A DNA stretch of 64,000 nucleotides from Plasmopara viticola (GCA_001695595.3 MBPM02000152.1:34483-98482); one strand, 5' to 3'. Positions 11,297 through 22,617 are shown, counted from the stretch's first letter. Notes: generated by a model not told the origin, from the letters alone. Made by a program: numbers and translations.

Positions 11297-11559
11297 AGGT
11301 TCTTGGTAATATGGCTTGGCACACATAACTCTTAATCGTAATCAGTCTCTTGTACGCTGGCTTTTATATCGAGCAGATCAAAGCCGGCTTAGTAACACCA
11401 TATTGCTCAAGCTTGGGCCACTGCGGGTGTCATCTGTCGTGCTACGTTCGCTCTAATATTAATGAAAACACAAGCTGAAGTGATTACATCAACTTAAAAA
11501 ACAGCGCACCAAAGAAAAGTGGAGCAAGAGAACATTTTGGTCAATAAGAAATAATATGA

Positions 11560-11631
11560 TATCAGGGAGGGGATCGAACCCTCGATCTCGAGCGTGTGAA
11601 GCTCGCGTCCTAACCACTAGACGACACTGAC
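11560..11631 (-). tRNA. tRNA-Val(CAC), subtype CAC-1, 1-base gap
   Basis: 72 nt, cagggagg for cagaggagg in the acceptor arm; S2 upstream. Confidence 0.74.
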
Positions 11632-11900
11632 AGAATGGTTTATGCAATGGCTCACGACATATAACTCGTAATATCTGCCCATTGGCGTGTACAAAGGGTA
11701 CATTTTTGAGCTCGCTTGATAACCGACAGCCTTATTATTGCTCGAGCATGATCGACGTGACAGCGTCGTCTTGATTGTTCAGCTATTGCATATATCAAAT
11801 TAATTTACACAACGCGTTCTCTACTCATCCGTAATAAATTGAAGGAATCTGAGGAGCAAGAAATGTGAAACAAGAGTAACATTTGTCGATAAAATAATTG

Positions 11901-11973
11901 TATCAGTGGAGGGGATCGAACCCTCGATCTCGAGCGTGTGAAGCTCGCGTCCTAACCACTAGACGACACTGAC
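11901..11973 (-). tRNA. tRNA-Val(CAC), subtype CAC-2
   Basis: 73 nt, intact; S2 upstream. Confidence 0.88.
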
Positions 11974-12245
11974 AGAATGGTTTATGCAATGGCCTCACGA
12001 CATATAACTCGTATATCTGCCAATGGCGTGTACAAAGGCTACATTTTGAGCTCGCTTGATAATACCGACAGCCTTATTATTGCTCGAGCATGATCGACCG
12101 TGACAGCGTCGTCTTGATTGTCAGCTATTGCAATATCAAATTAATTTAGACAACACGCGTCCTTCTCATCCGTAATAAATTAAAGGAATCTGAGGAGCAA
12201 GAAATGTGAAACAAGAGTACGATATTGTCGATAAAAATAAATTGT

Positions 12246-12318
12246 TATCAGTGGAGGGGATCGAACCCTCGATCTCGAGCGTGTAAAACTCGCGTCCTAA
12301 CCACTAGACGACACTGAC
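12246..12318 (-). tRNA. tRNA-Val(UAC), subtype UAC-2
   Basis: 73 nt, intact; S1 upstream. Confidence 0.9.
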
Positions 12319-12590
12319 AGGTTCTTGTGTAGTATGGCTTGGCAACACAACTCTTAATCGTAATCAGTCTCTTGTACGCTGGCTTTTATATCGAGCAGAT
12401 CAAAGCCGGCTTAGTACCACCATATTGCTCAAGCTTGGGCCACTGCGGCAGTGTCATCTGTCGTGCTAGCGTTCGCTCTAATATATATAATGGAAATACA
12501 AGCTGAAGTGATTAGCATCAACTTAAAGAAGACAGCGCACCAAAGAAAAGTGGAGCAAGAGAACATTTTGGTCAATAAGAAATAATATGA

Positions 12591-12664
12591 TATCAGAGGA
12601 GGGGATCGAACCCTCGATCTCGAGCGTGTGAAGCTCGCGTCCTAACCACTAGACCGACACTGAC
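12591..12664 (-). tRNA. tRNA-Val(CAC), subtype CAC-1, 1-base insertion
   Basis: 74 nt, agaccgacac has one extra C between acceptor and D arm. S2 upstream. Confidence 0.75.
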
Positions 12665-12928
12665 AGAATGATATGCAATGGCCTCACGACATATAACTCG
12701 TATATCTGCCCAATGGCGTGTACAAAGGCTCATTTTGAGCTCGCTTGATAACACCGACAGCCTTATTATTGCTCGAGCATGATCGACCGTGACAGCGTCG
12801 TCTTGATTTCAGCTATTGCAATATTAAATTAATTTAGACAAACGCGTCCTCTCATCCGTAATAAATTAAGGAATCTGAGGAGCAAGAAATGTGAAACAAG
12901 AGTAGATATTGTCGATAAAATAAATTGT

Positions 12929-12997
12929 TATCAGTGAGGGGATCGAACCTCGATCTCGAGCGTGTGAAGCTCGCGTCCTAACCACTAGACGACAGAC
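12929..12997 (-). tRNA. tRNA-Val(CAC), subtype CAC-2, several gaps
   Basis: 69 nt, gaps in the G and C runs and loss of CT in the 5' acceptor arm (gacagacagg). S1 upstream. Confidence 0.62.
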
Positions 12998-13264
12998 AGG
13001 TTCTTGTGTAGTATGGCTTGGCACACATAATCTTAATCGTAATCAGTCTCTTGTACGCTGGCTTTATATCGAGCAGATCAAAGCCGGCTTAGTACCACCA
13101 TATTGCTCAAGCTTGGGCCACTGCGGCAGTGTCATCTGTCGTGCTAGCGTTCGCTCTAATATATAAATGGAAACACAAGCTGAAGTGATTAACATTACAA
13201 GAAAAGACAGCGCACCAAAGAAAAGTGGAGCAAGAGAACATTTTGGTCAATAAGAATAATATGA

Positions 13265-13336
13265 TATCAGAGGAGGGGATCGAACCCTCGATCTCGAGCG
13301 TGTGAAGCTCGCGTCCTAACACTAGACGACACTGAC
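13265..13336 (-). tRNA. tRNA-Val(CAC), subtype CAC-1, 1-base gap
   Basis: 72 nt, one C missing in the D loop region; S2 upstream. Confidence 0.75.
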
Positions 13337-13607
13337 AGAATGATTTATGCAATGGCCTCACGACATATAACTCGTATATCTGCCCAATGGCGTGTACAAA
13401 GGCTACATTTTGAGCTCGCTTGATAACACCGACAGCCTTATTATTGCTCGAGCATGATCGACCGTGACAGCGTCGTCTTGATTGTCAGCTATTGCAATAT
13501 CAAATTAATTTGCACAAACGCGTCTATACTCATCCGTAATAAATTAAAGGAATCTGAGGAGCAAGAAATGTGAAACAAGAGTAGATATTGTCGATAAAAT
13601 AAATTGT

Positions 13608-13678
13608 TATCAGTGGAGGGGATCGAACCCTATCTCGAGCGTGTAAAACTCGCGTCCTAACCACTAGACGACACTGAC
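13608..13678 (-). tRNA. tRNA-Val(UAC), 2-base gap
   Basis: 71 nt, ccctatctcg for ccctcgatctcg at the T stem/variable loop border; S1 upstream. Confidence 0.7.
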
Positions 13679-13949
13679 AGGTTCTTGTGTAGTATGGCTT
13701 GGCAACACATAACTCTTAATCGTAATCAGTCTCTTGTACGCTGGCTTTTATATCGAGCAGATCAAGCCGGCTTAGTACCACCATATTGCTCAAGCTTGGG
13801 CCACTGCGGCAGTGTCATCTGTCGTGCTAGCGTTCGCTCTAATATATAAATGGAAACACAAGCTGAAGTGATTAACATCAACTTAAAGAAGACAGCGCAC
13901 AAAGAAAAGTGGAGCAAGAGAACATTTTGGTCAATAAGAAATAATATGA

Positions 13950-14021
13950 TATCAGAGGAGGGGATCGAACCTCGATCTCGAGCGTGTGAAGCTCGCGTCC
14001 TAACCACTAGACGACACTGAC
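13950..14021 (-). tRNA. tRNA-Val(CAC), subtype CAC-1, 1-base gap
   Basis: 72 nt, CC for CCC; S2 upstream. Confidence 0.75.
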
Positions 14022-14292
14022 AGAATGATTTATGCAATGGCCTCACGACATATAACTCGTATATCTGCCCAATGGCGTGTACAAAGGCTACATTTTGAGC
14101 TCGCTTGATAACACCGACAGCCTTATTATTGCTCGAGCATGATCGACCGTGACAGCGTCGTCTTGATTGTCAGCTATTGCAATATAAATTAATTTACACA
14201 AACGCGTCTATACTCATCCGTAATAAATTAAAGGAATCTGAGGAGCAAGAAATGTGAAACAAGAGTACGTATTGTCGATAAAAATAAATTGT

Positions 14293-14365
14293 TATCAGTG
14301 GAGGGGATCGAACCCTCGATCTCGAGCGTGTAAAACTCGCGTCCTAACCACTAGACGACACTGAC
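14293..14365 (-). tRNA. tRNA-Val(UAC), subtype UAC-2
   Basis: 73 nt, intact; S1 upstream. Confidence 0.9.
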
Positions 14366-14636
14366 AGGTTCTTGTGTAGTATGGCTTGGCAACACATAAC
14401 TCTTAATCGTAATCAGTCTCTTGTACGCTGGCTTTTATATCGAGCAGATCAAAGCCGGCTTAGTACCACCATATTGCTCAAGCTTGGGCCACTGCGGCAG
14501 TGTCATCTGTCGTGCTAGCGTTCGCTCTAATATATAAATGGAAACACAAGCTGAAGTGATTAAGCATCAATTAAAGAAGACAGCGCACCAAAGAAAAGTG
14601 GAGCAAGAGAACATTTTGGTCATAGAAATAATATGA

Positions 14637-14709
14637 TATCAGAGGAGGGGATCGAACCCTCGATCTCGAGCGTGTGAAGCTCGCGTCCTAACCACTAGAC
14701 GACACTGAC
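14637..14709 (-). tRNA. tRNA-Val(CAC), subtype CAC-1
   Basis: 73 nt, intact; S2 upstream. Confidence 0.9.
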
Positions 14710-14976
14710 AGAATGGTTTATGCAATGGCCCACGACATATAACTCGTATATCTGCCCAATGGCGTGTACAAAGGCTACATTTTGAGCTCGCTTGATAACA
14801 CCGACAGCCTTATTATTGCTCGAGCATGATCGACGTGACAGCGTCGTCTTGATTTCAGCTATTGCAATATTAAATTAATTTAGACAAACGCGTCCTCTCA
14901 TCCGTAATAAATTAAAGGAATCTGAGGAGCAAGAAATGTGAAACAAGAGTACGATATTGTCGATAAAATAAATTGT

Positions 14977-15048
14977 TATCAGTGGAGGGGATCGAACCCT
15001 CGATCTCGAGCGTGTAAAATCGCGTCCTAACCACTAGACGACACTGAC
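14977..15048 (-). tRNA. tRNA-Val(UAC), subtype UAC-2, 1-base gap
   Basis: 72 nt, gtgtaaaatcgcg lacks one C in the anticodon stem; S1 upstream. Confidence 0.74.
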
Positions 15049-15319
15049 AGGTTCTTGTGTAGTATGGCTTGGCAACACATAACTTATATCGTAATCAGTC
15101 TCTTGTACGCTGGCTTTTATTCGAGCAGATCAAAGCCGGCTAGTACCACCATATTATTGCTCAAGCTTGGGCCACTGCGGCAGTGTCATCTGGTGCTAGC
15201 GTTCGCTCTAATATATAAATGGAAACACAAGCTGAAGTGATTAACATCAACTTAAAGAAGACAGCGCACCAAAGAAAAGTGGAGCAAGAGAACATTTTGG
15301 TCAATAAGAAATAATATGA

Positions 15320-15391
15320 TATCAGAGGAGGGGATCGAACCTCGATCTCGAGCGTGTGAAGCTCGCGTCCTAACCACTAGACGACACTGAC
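15320..15391 (-). tRNA. tRNA-Val(CAC), subtype CAC-1, unusual S1 upstream
   Basis: 72 nt, CC for CCC. Unlike most CAC-1 genes it has S1 rather than S2 upstream, and that spacer is heavily altered by scattered indels. Confidence 0.72.
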
Positions 15392-15656
15392 AGGTTTTGT
15401 AAGTATGGCTGGCCAACACTAACATCTTAATCGTAATCAGTCTCATTGTACGGCTGGCTTTTTCTGCAGAGATCAAAGCACCGGCAGTACACATATTGCT
15501 CGAGCATGGCCACTGCGGCAGTGTCATCTGTCGTGCTAGCGTTCGCTCTAATATAAATGAATTACAAGCTGAAGTGATATAGCATCACTAAAGAAGACGC
15601 GCACTGAAAGAAAAGTGGAGCAAGGTAGAACATTTTGGTCATAAGAAATAATATGA

Positions 15657-15727
15657 TATCAGGAGGGGATCGAACCCTCGATCTCGAGCGTGTGAAGCTC
15701 GCGTCCTAACCACTAGACGACACTGAC
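15657..15727 (-). tRNA. tRNA-Val(CAC), subtype CAC-1, acceptor gap
   Basis: 71 nt, AG missing from the 3' acceptor arm; S2 upstream. Confidence 0.7.
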
Positions 15728-15998
15728 AGAATGGTTTATGCAATGGCCTCACGACATATAACTCGTATATCTGCCCAATGGCGTGTACAAAGGCTACATT
15801 TTGAGCTCGCTTGATAACACCGACAGCCTTATTATTGCTCGAGCATGATCGACCGTGACAGCGTCGTCTTGATTGTCAGCTATTGCAATATCAAATTAAT
15901 TTACACAAACGCGTCTCTACTCATCCGTAATAAATTAAAGGAATCTGAGGAGCAAGAAAGTGAAACAAGAGTACGATATTGTCGATAAATAAAATTGT

Positions 15999-16070
15999 TA
16001 TCAGTGGAGGGGATCGAACCCCGATCTCGAGCGTGTAAAACTCGCGTCTAACCACTAAGACGACACTGAC
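15999..16070 (-). tRNA. tRNA-Val(UAC), several indels
   Basis: 72 nt. Plus strand has gaaccccg and cactaagac, so gaps and an insertion offset each other. Anticodon UAC is clear. S1 upstream. Confidence 0.68.
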
Positions 16071-16338
16071 AGGTTCTTGTAATAGTAGGCTTGGCAACAC
16101 ATAACTCTTAATCGTAATCAGTCTTCTTGTACGCTGGCTTTTACATCGAGCAGATAAAGCCGCTTAGTAACCACCATATTGCTCAAGCTTGGGCCATGCG
16201 GCAGTGTCATCTGTCGTGCTAGCGTTCGCTCTAATATATAAATGGAAACACAAGCTGAAGTGATAAGCATCAAAGAGATGACAGCGCACAAAGAAAAGTG
16301 GAGCAAGAGAACATTTTGGTCAATAAGAAATAATATGA

Positions 16339-16410
16339 TATCAGAGGAGGGGATCGAACCTCGATCTCGAGCGTGTGAAGCTCGCGTCCTAACCACTAGA
16401 CGACACTGAC
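16339..16410 (-). tRNA. tRNA-Val(CAC), subtype CAC-1, S1 upstream
   Basis: 72 nt, CC for CCC. The upstream S1 copy is noisy, as at 15392-15656. Confidence 0.72.
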
Positions 16411-16684
16411 AGGTTCTTGTTAGTATGGCCTTGGCAACACATAACTCTTAATCGTATCAGTCTCTTGTACGCTGGCTTTTATAATCGAGCAGATCAAAGC
16501 CGGCTTAGTACCTGTACCATATTGCTCAAGCTTGGCGCCACTGCGGCAGGTGTCATCTTGTCGTGCTAGCGTTCGCTCTAATATAAAATGGAAACAAGCT
16601 GAAGTGATTAAGCAATCACTAGAAGACAGCGCACCAAAGAAAAGTGGAGCAAGAGACACATTTTGGTCAAAAAGAATAATATGA

Positions 16685-16756
16685 TATCAGAGGAGGGGAT
16701 CGAACCTCGATCTCGAGCGTGTAAAACTCGCGTCCTAACCACTAGACGACACTGAC
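16685..16756 (-). tRNA. tRNA-Val(UAC) with CAC-1-type acceptor
   Basis: UAC with U31-G39 but acceptor arm CTCTGAT and a CAC-1 type trailer (T5 variant caaaaag). This mosaic suggests exchange inside the tRNA. 72 nt with one C gap. S1 upstream. Confidence 0.74.
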
Positions 16757-17029
16757 AGGTTCTGTGTAGTATGGCTTGGCAACACATAACTCTTAATCGT
16801 AATCAGTCTCTTGTACGCTGGCTTTTATATCGAGCAGATCAAAGCCGGCTTAGTACCACCATATTGCTCAAGCTTGGGCCACTGCGGCAGTGTCATCTGT
16901 CGTGCTAGCGTTCGCTCTAATATATAAATGGAAACACAAGCTGAAGTGATTAACATCAACTTAAGAAAGACAGCGCACCAAAGAAAAGTGGAGCAAGAGA
17001 AACATTTTGGTCAATAAGAAATAATATGA

Positions 17030-17102
17030 TATCAGAGGAGGGGATCGAACCCTCGATCTCGAGCGTGTAAAGCTCGCGTCCTAACCACTAGACGACACTG
17101 AC
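17030..17102 (-). tRNA. tRNA-Val(UAC) with C31, CAC-1-type acceptor
   Basis: 73 nt. Plus strand gtgtaaagctcg: C34 is U but C31 is kept, so the stem closes with C31-G39. It differs from CAC-1 by the single C34U change and keeps U8, G53 and a full T stem. S2 upstream. Confidence 0.82.
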
Positions 17103-17375
17103 AGAATGATTTATGCAATGGCCTCACGACATATAACTCGTATATCTGCCCAATGGCGTGTACAAAGGCTACATTTTGAGCTCGCTTGATAACACCGACA
17201 GCCTTATTATTGCTCGAGCATGATCGACCGTGACAGCGTCGTCTTGATTGTCAGCTATTGCAATATCAAATTATTTACGACAAACGCGTCTCTACTCATC
17301 CGTAATAAATTAAAGGAATCTGAGGAGCAAGAAATGTGAAACAAGAGTACGATATTGTCGAGAAAAATAAATTGT

Positions 17376-17447
17376 TATTAGTGAAGGGATCGAACCCTCG
17401 ATCTCGAGCGTGTAAAACTCGCGTCCTAACCACTAGACGACACTGAC
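17376..17447 (-). tRNA. tRNA-Val(UAC) with CAC-3-type acceptor, 1-base gap
   Basis: 72 nt, acceptor arm CACTAAT, gtgaaggg for gtggagggg. UAC with U31. S1 upstream. Confidence 0.72.
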
Positions 17448-17718
17448 AGGTTCTTGTATAGTATGGCTTGGCAACACATAACTCTTAATCGTAATCAGTC
17501 TCTTGTACGCTGGCTTTTATATCGAGCAGATCAAAGCCGGCTTAGTACCACCATATTGCTCAAGCTTGGGCCACTGCGGCAGTGTCATCTGTCGTGCTAG
17601 CGTTCGCTCTAATATAAAATGGAAACACAAGCTGAAGTGATTAACATCAACTTAAAGAAGACAGCGCACCAAGAAAAGTGGAGCAAGAGAACATTTTGGT
17701 CAATAAGAAATAATATGA

Positions 17719-17791
17719 TATCAGAGGAGGGGATCGAACCCTCGATCTCGAGCGTGTGAAGCTCGCGTCCTAACCACTAGACGACACTGAC
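17719..17791 (-). tRNA. tRNA-Val(CAC), subtype CAC-1
   Basis: 73 nt, intact; S2 upstream. Confidence 0.9.
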
Positions 17792-18068
17792 AGAATGATT
17801 TATGCAATGGCCTCACGACATATAACTCGTATATCTGCCCAATGGCGTGTACAAAGGCTCATTTTGAGCTCGCTTGATAACACCGACAGCCTTATTATTG
17901 CTCGAGCATGATCGACCGTGACAGCGTCGTCTTGATTGTCAGCTATTGCAATATTAAATTAATTTGGACAAACGCGTCCTCTTTTCATCCGTAATAAATT
18001 AAAGGAATCTGAGGAGCAAGAAATGTGAAACAAGAGTACGATATTGTCAAAAAAAAAAAATAAATTGT

Positions 18069-18141
18069 TATCAGTGGAGGGGATCGAACCCTCGATCTCG
18101 AGCGTGTGAAGCTCGCGTCCTAACCACTAGACGACACTGAC
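18069..18141 (-). tRNA. tRNA-Val(CAC), subtype CAC-2
   Basis: 73 nt, intact; S2 upstream. The trailer has the 12-T run (A12 at 18049-18060), as at 7453. Confidence 0.9.
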
Positions 18142-18412
18142 AGAATGGTTATGCAATGGCCTCACGACATATAACTCGTATATCTGCCCAATTGGCGTGT
18201 ACAAAGGCTACATTTTGAGCTCGCTTGATAACACCGACAGCCTTATTATTGCTCGAGCATGATCGACCGTGACAGCGTCGTCTTGATTTCAGCTATTGCA
18301 ATATTAAATTAATTTACACAAACGCGTCTCTACTCATCCGTAATAAATTAAAGGAATCTGAGGAGCAAGAAAGTGAAACAAGAGTACGATATTGTCGATA
18401 AAAATAAATTGT

Positions 18413-18485
18413 TATCAGTGGAGGGGATCGAACCCTCGATCTCGAGCGTGTGAAGCTCGCGTCCTAACCACTAGACGACACTGAC
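18413..18485 (-). tRNA. tRNA-Val(CAC), subtype CAC-2
   Basis: 73 nt, intact; S1 upstream. Confidence 0.9.
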
Positions 18486-18757
18486 AGGTTCTTGTGTAGT
18501 ATGGCTTGGCAACACATAACTCTTAATCGTAATCAGTCTCTTGTACGCTGGCTTTTATATCGAGCAGATCAAAGCCGGCTTAGTACCACCATATTGCTCA
18601 AGCTTGGGCCACTGCGGCAGTGTCATCTGTCGTGCTAGCGTTCGCTCTAATATATAAATGGAAAACAAGCTGAAGTGATTAACATCAACTTAAAGAAGAC
18701 AGCGCACCAAAGAAAAGTGGAGCAAGAGAACATTTTGGTCAAAAAGAAATAATATGA

Positions 18758-18830
18758 TATCAGAGGAGGGGATCGAACCCTCGATCTCGAGCGTGTGAAG
18801 CTCGCGTCCTAACCACTAGACGACACTGAC
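18758..18830 (-). tRNA. tRNA-Val(CAC), subtype CAC-1, T5 trailer
   Basis: 73 nt, intact; the aaaaag variant downstream gives a T5 run. S2 upstream. Confidence 0.9.
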
Positions 18831-19101
18831 AGAATGGTTTATGCAATGGCCTCACGACATATAACTCGTATATCTGCCCAATGGCGTGTACAAAGGCTCA
18901 TTTTGAGCTCGCTTGATAACACCGACAGCCTTATTATTGCTCGAGCATGATCGACCGTGACAGCGTCGTCTTGATTTCAGCTATTGCAATATTAAATTAA
19001 TTTAGACAAACGCGTCCTCTACTCATCCGTAATAAATTAAAGGAATCTGAGGAGCAAGAAATGTGAAACAAGAGTACGATATTGTCGATAAAATAAATTG
19101 T

Positions 19102-19174
19102 TATCAGTGGAGGGGATCGAACCCTCGATCTCGAGCGTGTAAAACTCGCGTCCTAACCACTAGACGACACTGAC
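19102..19174 (-). tRNA. tRNA-Val(UAC), subtype UAC-2
   Basis: 73 nt, intact; S1 upstream. Confidence 0.9.
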
Positions 19175-19447
19175 AGGTTCTTGTGTAGTATGGCTTGGCA
19201 ACACATAACTCTTAATCGTAATCAGTCTCTTGTACGCTGGCTTTTATATCGAGCAGATCAAAGCCGGCTTAGTACCACCATATTGCTCAAGCTTGGGCCA
19301 CTGCGGCAGTGTCATCTGTCGTGCTAGCGTTCGCTCTAATATATAAATGGAAATACAAGCTGAAGTGATTAGCATCAACTTAAAGAAGACAGCGCACCAA
19401 AGAAAAGTGGAGCAAGAGAACATTTTGGTCAAAAGAAAATAATATGA

Positions 19448-19520
19448 TATCAGAGGAGGGGATCGAACCCTCGATCTCGAGCGTGTGAAGCTCGCGTCCT
19501 AACCACTAGACGACACTGAC
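19448..19520 (-). tRNA. tRNA-Val(CAC), subtype CAC-1, T4 trailer
   Basis: 73 nt, intact; trailer caaaagaaaat contains T4. S2 upstream. Confidence 0.9.
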
Positions 19521-19789
19521 AGAATGGTCTATGCAATGGCCTCACGACATATAACTCGTATATCTGCCCAATGGCGTGTACAAAGGCTCATTTTGAGCTC
19601 GCTGATAACACCGACAGCCTTATTATTGCTCGAGCATGATCGACCGTGACAGCGTCGTCTTGATTTCAGCTATTGCAATATTAAATTAATTTAGCAAACG
19701 CGTCCTCTTTCATCCGTAATAAATTAAAGGAATCTGAGGAGCAAGAAATGTGAAACAAGAGTACGATATTGTCGATAAAAATAAATTGT

Positions 19790-19862
19790 TATCAGTGGAG
19801 GGGATCGAACCCTCGATCTCGAGCGTGTAAAACTCGCGTCCTAACCACTAGACGACACTGAC
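19790..19862 (-). tRNA. tRNA-Val(UAC), subtype UAC-2
   Basis: 73 nt, intact; S1 upstream. Confidence 0.9.
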
Positions 19863-20134
19863 AGGTTCTTGTGTAGTATGGCTTGGCAACACATAACTCT
19901 TAATCGTAATCAGTCTCTTGTACGCTGGCTTTTATATCGAGCAGATCAAAGCCGGCTTAGTACCACCATATTGCTCAAGCTTGGGCCACTGCGGCAGTGT
20001 CATCTGTCGTGCTAGCGTTCGCTCTAATATATAAATGGAAACACAAGCTGAAGTGATTAGCATCAACTTAAAGAAGACAGCGCACCAAAGAAAAGTGGAG
20101 CAAGAGAACATTTTGGTCAAAAGAAATAATATGA

Positions 20135-20207
20135 TATCAGAGGAGGGGATCGAACCCTCGATCTCGAGCGTGTGAAGCTCGCGTCCTAACCACTAGACGA
20201 CACTGAC
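20135..20207 (-). tRNA. tRNA-Val(CAC), subtype CAC-1, T4 trailer
   Basis: 73 nt, intact; S2 upstream. Confidence 0.9.
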
Positions 20208-20479
20208 AGAATGGTTTATGCAATGGCCTCACGACATATAACTCGTATATCTGCCCAATGGCGTGTACAAAGGCTCATTTTGAGCTCGCTTGATAACACC
20301 GACAGCCTTATTATTGCTCGAGCATGATCGACCGTGACAGCGTCGTCTTGATTTCAGCTATTGCAATATTAAATTAATTTAGACAAACGCGTCCTCAACT
20401 CATCCGTAATAAATTAAAGGAATCTGAGGAGCAAGAAATGTGAAACAAGAGTACGATATTGTCGATAAAAATAAATTGT

Positions 20480-20552
20480 TATCAGTGGAGGGGATCGAAC
20501 CCTCGATCTCGAGCGTGTAAAACTCGCGTCCTAACCACTAGACGACACTGAC
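20480..20552 (-). tRNA. tRNA-Val(UAC), subtype UAC-2
   Basis: 73 nt, intact; S1 upstream. Confidence 0.9.
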
Positions 20553-20824
20553 AGGTTCTTGTGTAGTATGGCTTGGCAACACATAACTCTTAATCGTAAT
20601 CAGTCTCTTGTACGCTGGCTTTTATATCGAGCAGATCAAAGCCGGCTTAGTACCACCATATTGCTCAAGCTTGGGCCACTGCGGCAGTGTCATCTGTCGT
20701 GCTAGCGTTCGCTCTAATATAAAATGGAAATACAAGCTGAAGTGATTAGCATCAACTTAAAGAAGACAGCGCACCAAAGAAAAGTGGAGCAAGAGAACAT
20801 TTTGGTCAAAAAGAAATAATATGA

Positions 20825-20897
20825 TATCAGAGGAGGGGATCGAACCCTCGATCTCGAGCGTGTGAAGCTCGCGTCCTAACCACTAGACGACACTGAC
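20825..20897 (-). tRNA. tRNA-Val(CAC), subtype CAC-1, T5 trailer
   Basis: 73 nt, intact; S2 upstream. Confidence 0.9.
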
Positions 20898-21166
20898 AGA
20901 ATGAGTTATGCAATGGCCTCACGACATATAACTCGTATATCTGCCCAATGGCGTGTACAAAGGCTCATTTTGAGCTCGCTTGATAACACCGACAGCCTTA
21001 TTATTGCTCGAGCATGATCGACCGTGACAGCGTCGTCTTGATTTCAGCTATTGCAATATTAAATTAATTTACACAAACGCGTCCTCTCATCCGTAATAAA
21101 TTAAAGGAATCTGAGGAGCAAGAAATGTGAAACAAGAGTACGATATTGTCGATAAAAATAAATTGT

Positions 21167-21239
21167 TATCAGTGGAGGGGATCGAACCCTCGATCTCGAG
21201 CGTGTAAAACTCGCGTCCTAACCACTAGACGACACTGAC
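21167..21239 (-). tRNA. tRNA-Val(UAC), subtype UAC-2, S2 upstream
   Basis: 73 nt, intact. It has S2 rather than S1 upstream, so this unit breaks the usual alternation. Confidence 0.9.
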
Positions 21240-21511
21240 AGAATGGTTTATGCAATGGCCTCACGACATATAACTCGTATATCTGCCCAATGGCGTGTAC
21301 AAAGGCTACATTTTGAGCTCGCTTGATAACACCGACAGCCTTATTATTGCTCGAGCATGATCGACCGTGACAGCGTCGTCTTGATTGTCAGCTATTGCAA
21401 TATCAAATTAATTTACAAAACGCGTCCTAACTCATCCGTAATAAATTAAAGGAATCTGAGGAGCAAGAAATGTGAAACAAGAGTACGATATTGTCGATAA
21501 AAATAAATTGT

Positions 21512-21584
21512 TATCAGTGGAGGGGATCGAACCCTCGATCTCGAGCGTGTAAAACTCGCGTCCTAACCACTAGACGACACTGAC
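21512..21584 (-). tRNA. tRNA-Val(UAC), subtype UAC-2
   Basis: 73 nt, intact; first of three successive genes with S1 upstream. Confidence 0.9.
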
Positions 21585-21853
21585 AGGTTCTTGTATAGTA
21601 TGGCTTGGCAACACATAACTCTTAATCGTAATCAGTCTCTTGTACGCTGGCTTTTATACGAGCAGATCAAAGCCGGCTTAGTACCACCATATTGCTCAAG
21701 CTTGGCCACTGCGGCAGTGTCATCTGTCGTGCTAGCGTTCGCTCTAATATATAAATGGAAACACAAGCTGAAGTGATTGCATCAACTAAAGAAGACAGCG
21801 CACCAAAGAAAAGTGGAGCAAGAGAACATTTTGGTCAATAAGAAATAATATGA

Positions 21854-21926
21854 TATCAGAGGAGGGGATCGAACCCTCGATCTCGAGCGTGTGAAGCTCG
21901 CGTCCTAACCACTAGACGACACTGAC
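21854..21926 (-). tRNA. tRNA-Val(CAC), subtype CAC-1, S1 upstream
   Basis: 73 nt, intact; S1 on both sides. Confidence 0.9.
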
Positions 21927-22198
21927 AGGTTCTTGTGTAGTATGGCTTGGCAACACATAACTCTTAATCGTAATCAGTCTCTTGTACGCTGGCTTTTATA
22001 TCGAGCAGATCAAAGCCGGCTTAGTACCACCATATTGCTCAAGCTTGGGCCACTGCGGCAGTGTCATCTGTCGTGCTAGCGTTCGCTCTAATATATAAAT
22101 GGAAACACAAGCTGAAGTGATTACATCAACTTAAAGAAGACAGCGCACCAAAGAAAAGTGGAGCAAGAGAACATTTTGGTCAATAAGAAATAATATGA

Positions 22199-22271
22199 TA
22201 TCAGAGGAGGGGATCGAACCCTCGATCTCGAGCGTGTGAAGCTCGCGTCCTAACCACTAGACGACACTGAC
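22199..22271 (-). tRNA. tRNA-Val(CAC), subtype CAC-1, S1 upstream
   Basis: 73 nt, intact; S1 on both sides. Confidence 0.9.
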
Positions 22272-22544
22272 AGGTTCTTGTGTAGTATGGCTTGGCAACA
22301 CATAACTCTTAATCGTAATCAGTCTCTTGTACGCTGGCTTTTATATCGAGCAGATCAAAGCCGGCTTAGTACCACCATATTGCTCAAGCTTGGGCCACTG
22401 CGGCAGTGTCATCTGTCGTGCTAGCGTTCGCTCTAATATATAAATGGAAACACAAGCTGAAGTGATTAACATCAACTTAAAGAAGACAGCGCACCAAAGA
22501 AAAGTGGAGCAAGAGAACATTTTGGTCAATAAGAAATAATATGA

Positions 22545-22617
22545 TATCAGAGGAGGGGATCGAACCCTCGATCTCGAGCGTGTGAAGCTCGCGTCCTAAC
22601 CACTAGACGACACTGAC
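22545..22617 (-). tRNA. tRNA-Val(CAC), subtype CAC-1
   Basis: 73 nt, intact; S2 upstream. Confidence 0.9.

Noticed and set aside
15392..15656. A distinct third spacer type
   Set aside because: Aligns to S1 along its length with scattered one-base gaps and insertions; best explained as a badly called S1 copy.
22341..22529. Minus-strand ORF of about 62 codons with a hydrophobic start, repeated in most S1 spacers
   Set aside because: The nominal first codon is TTG; the first ATG gives about 59 codons. It lies in a homogenised spacer, covers the tRNA trailer, and is broken in many copies by indels. Recurrence follows from DNA identity. No homology or codon signal seen.
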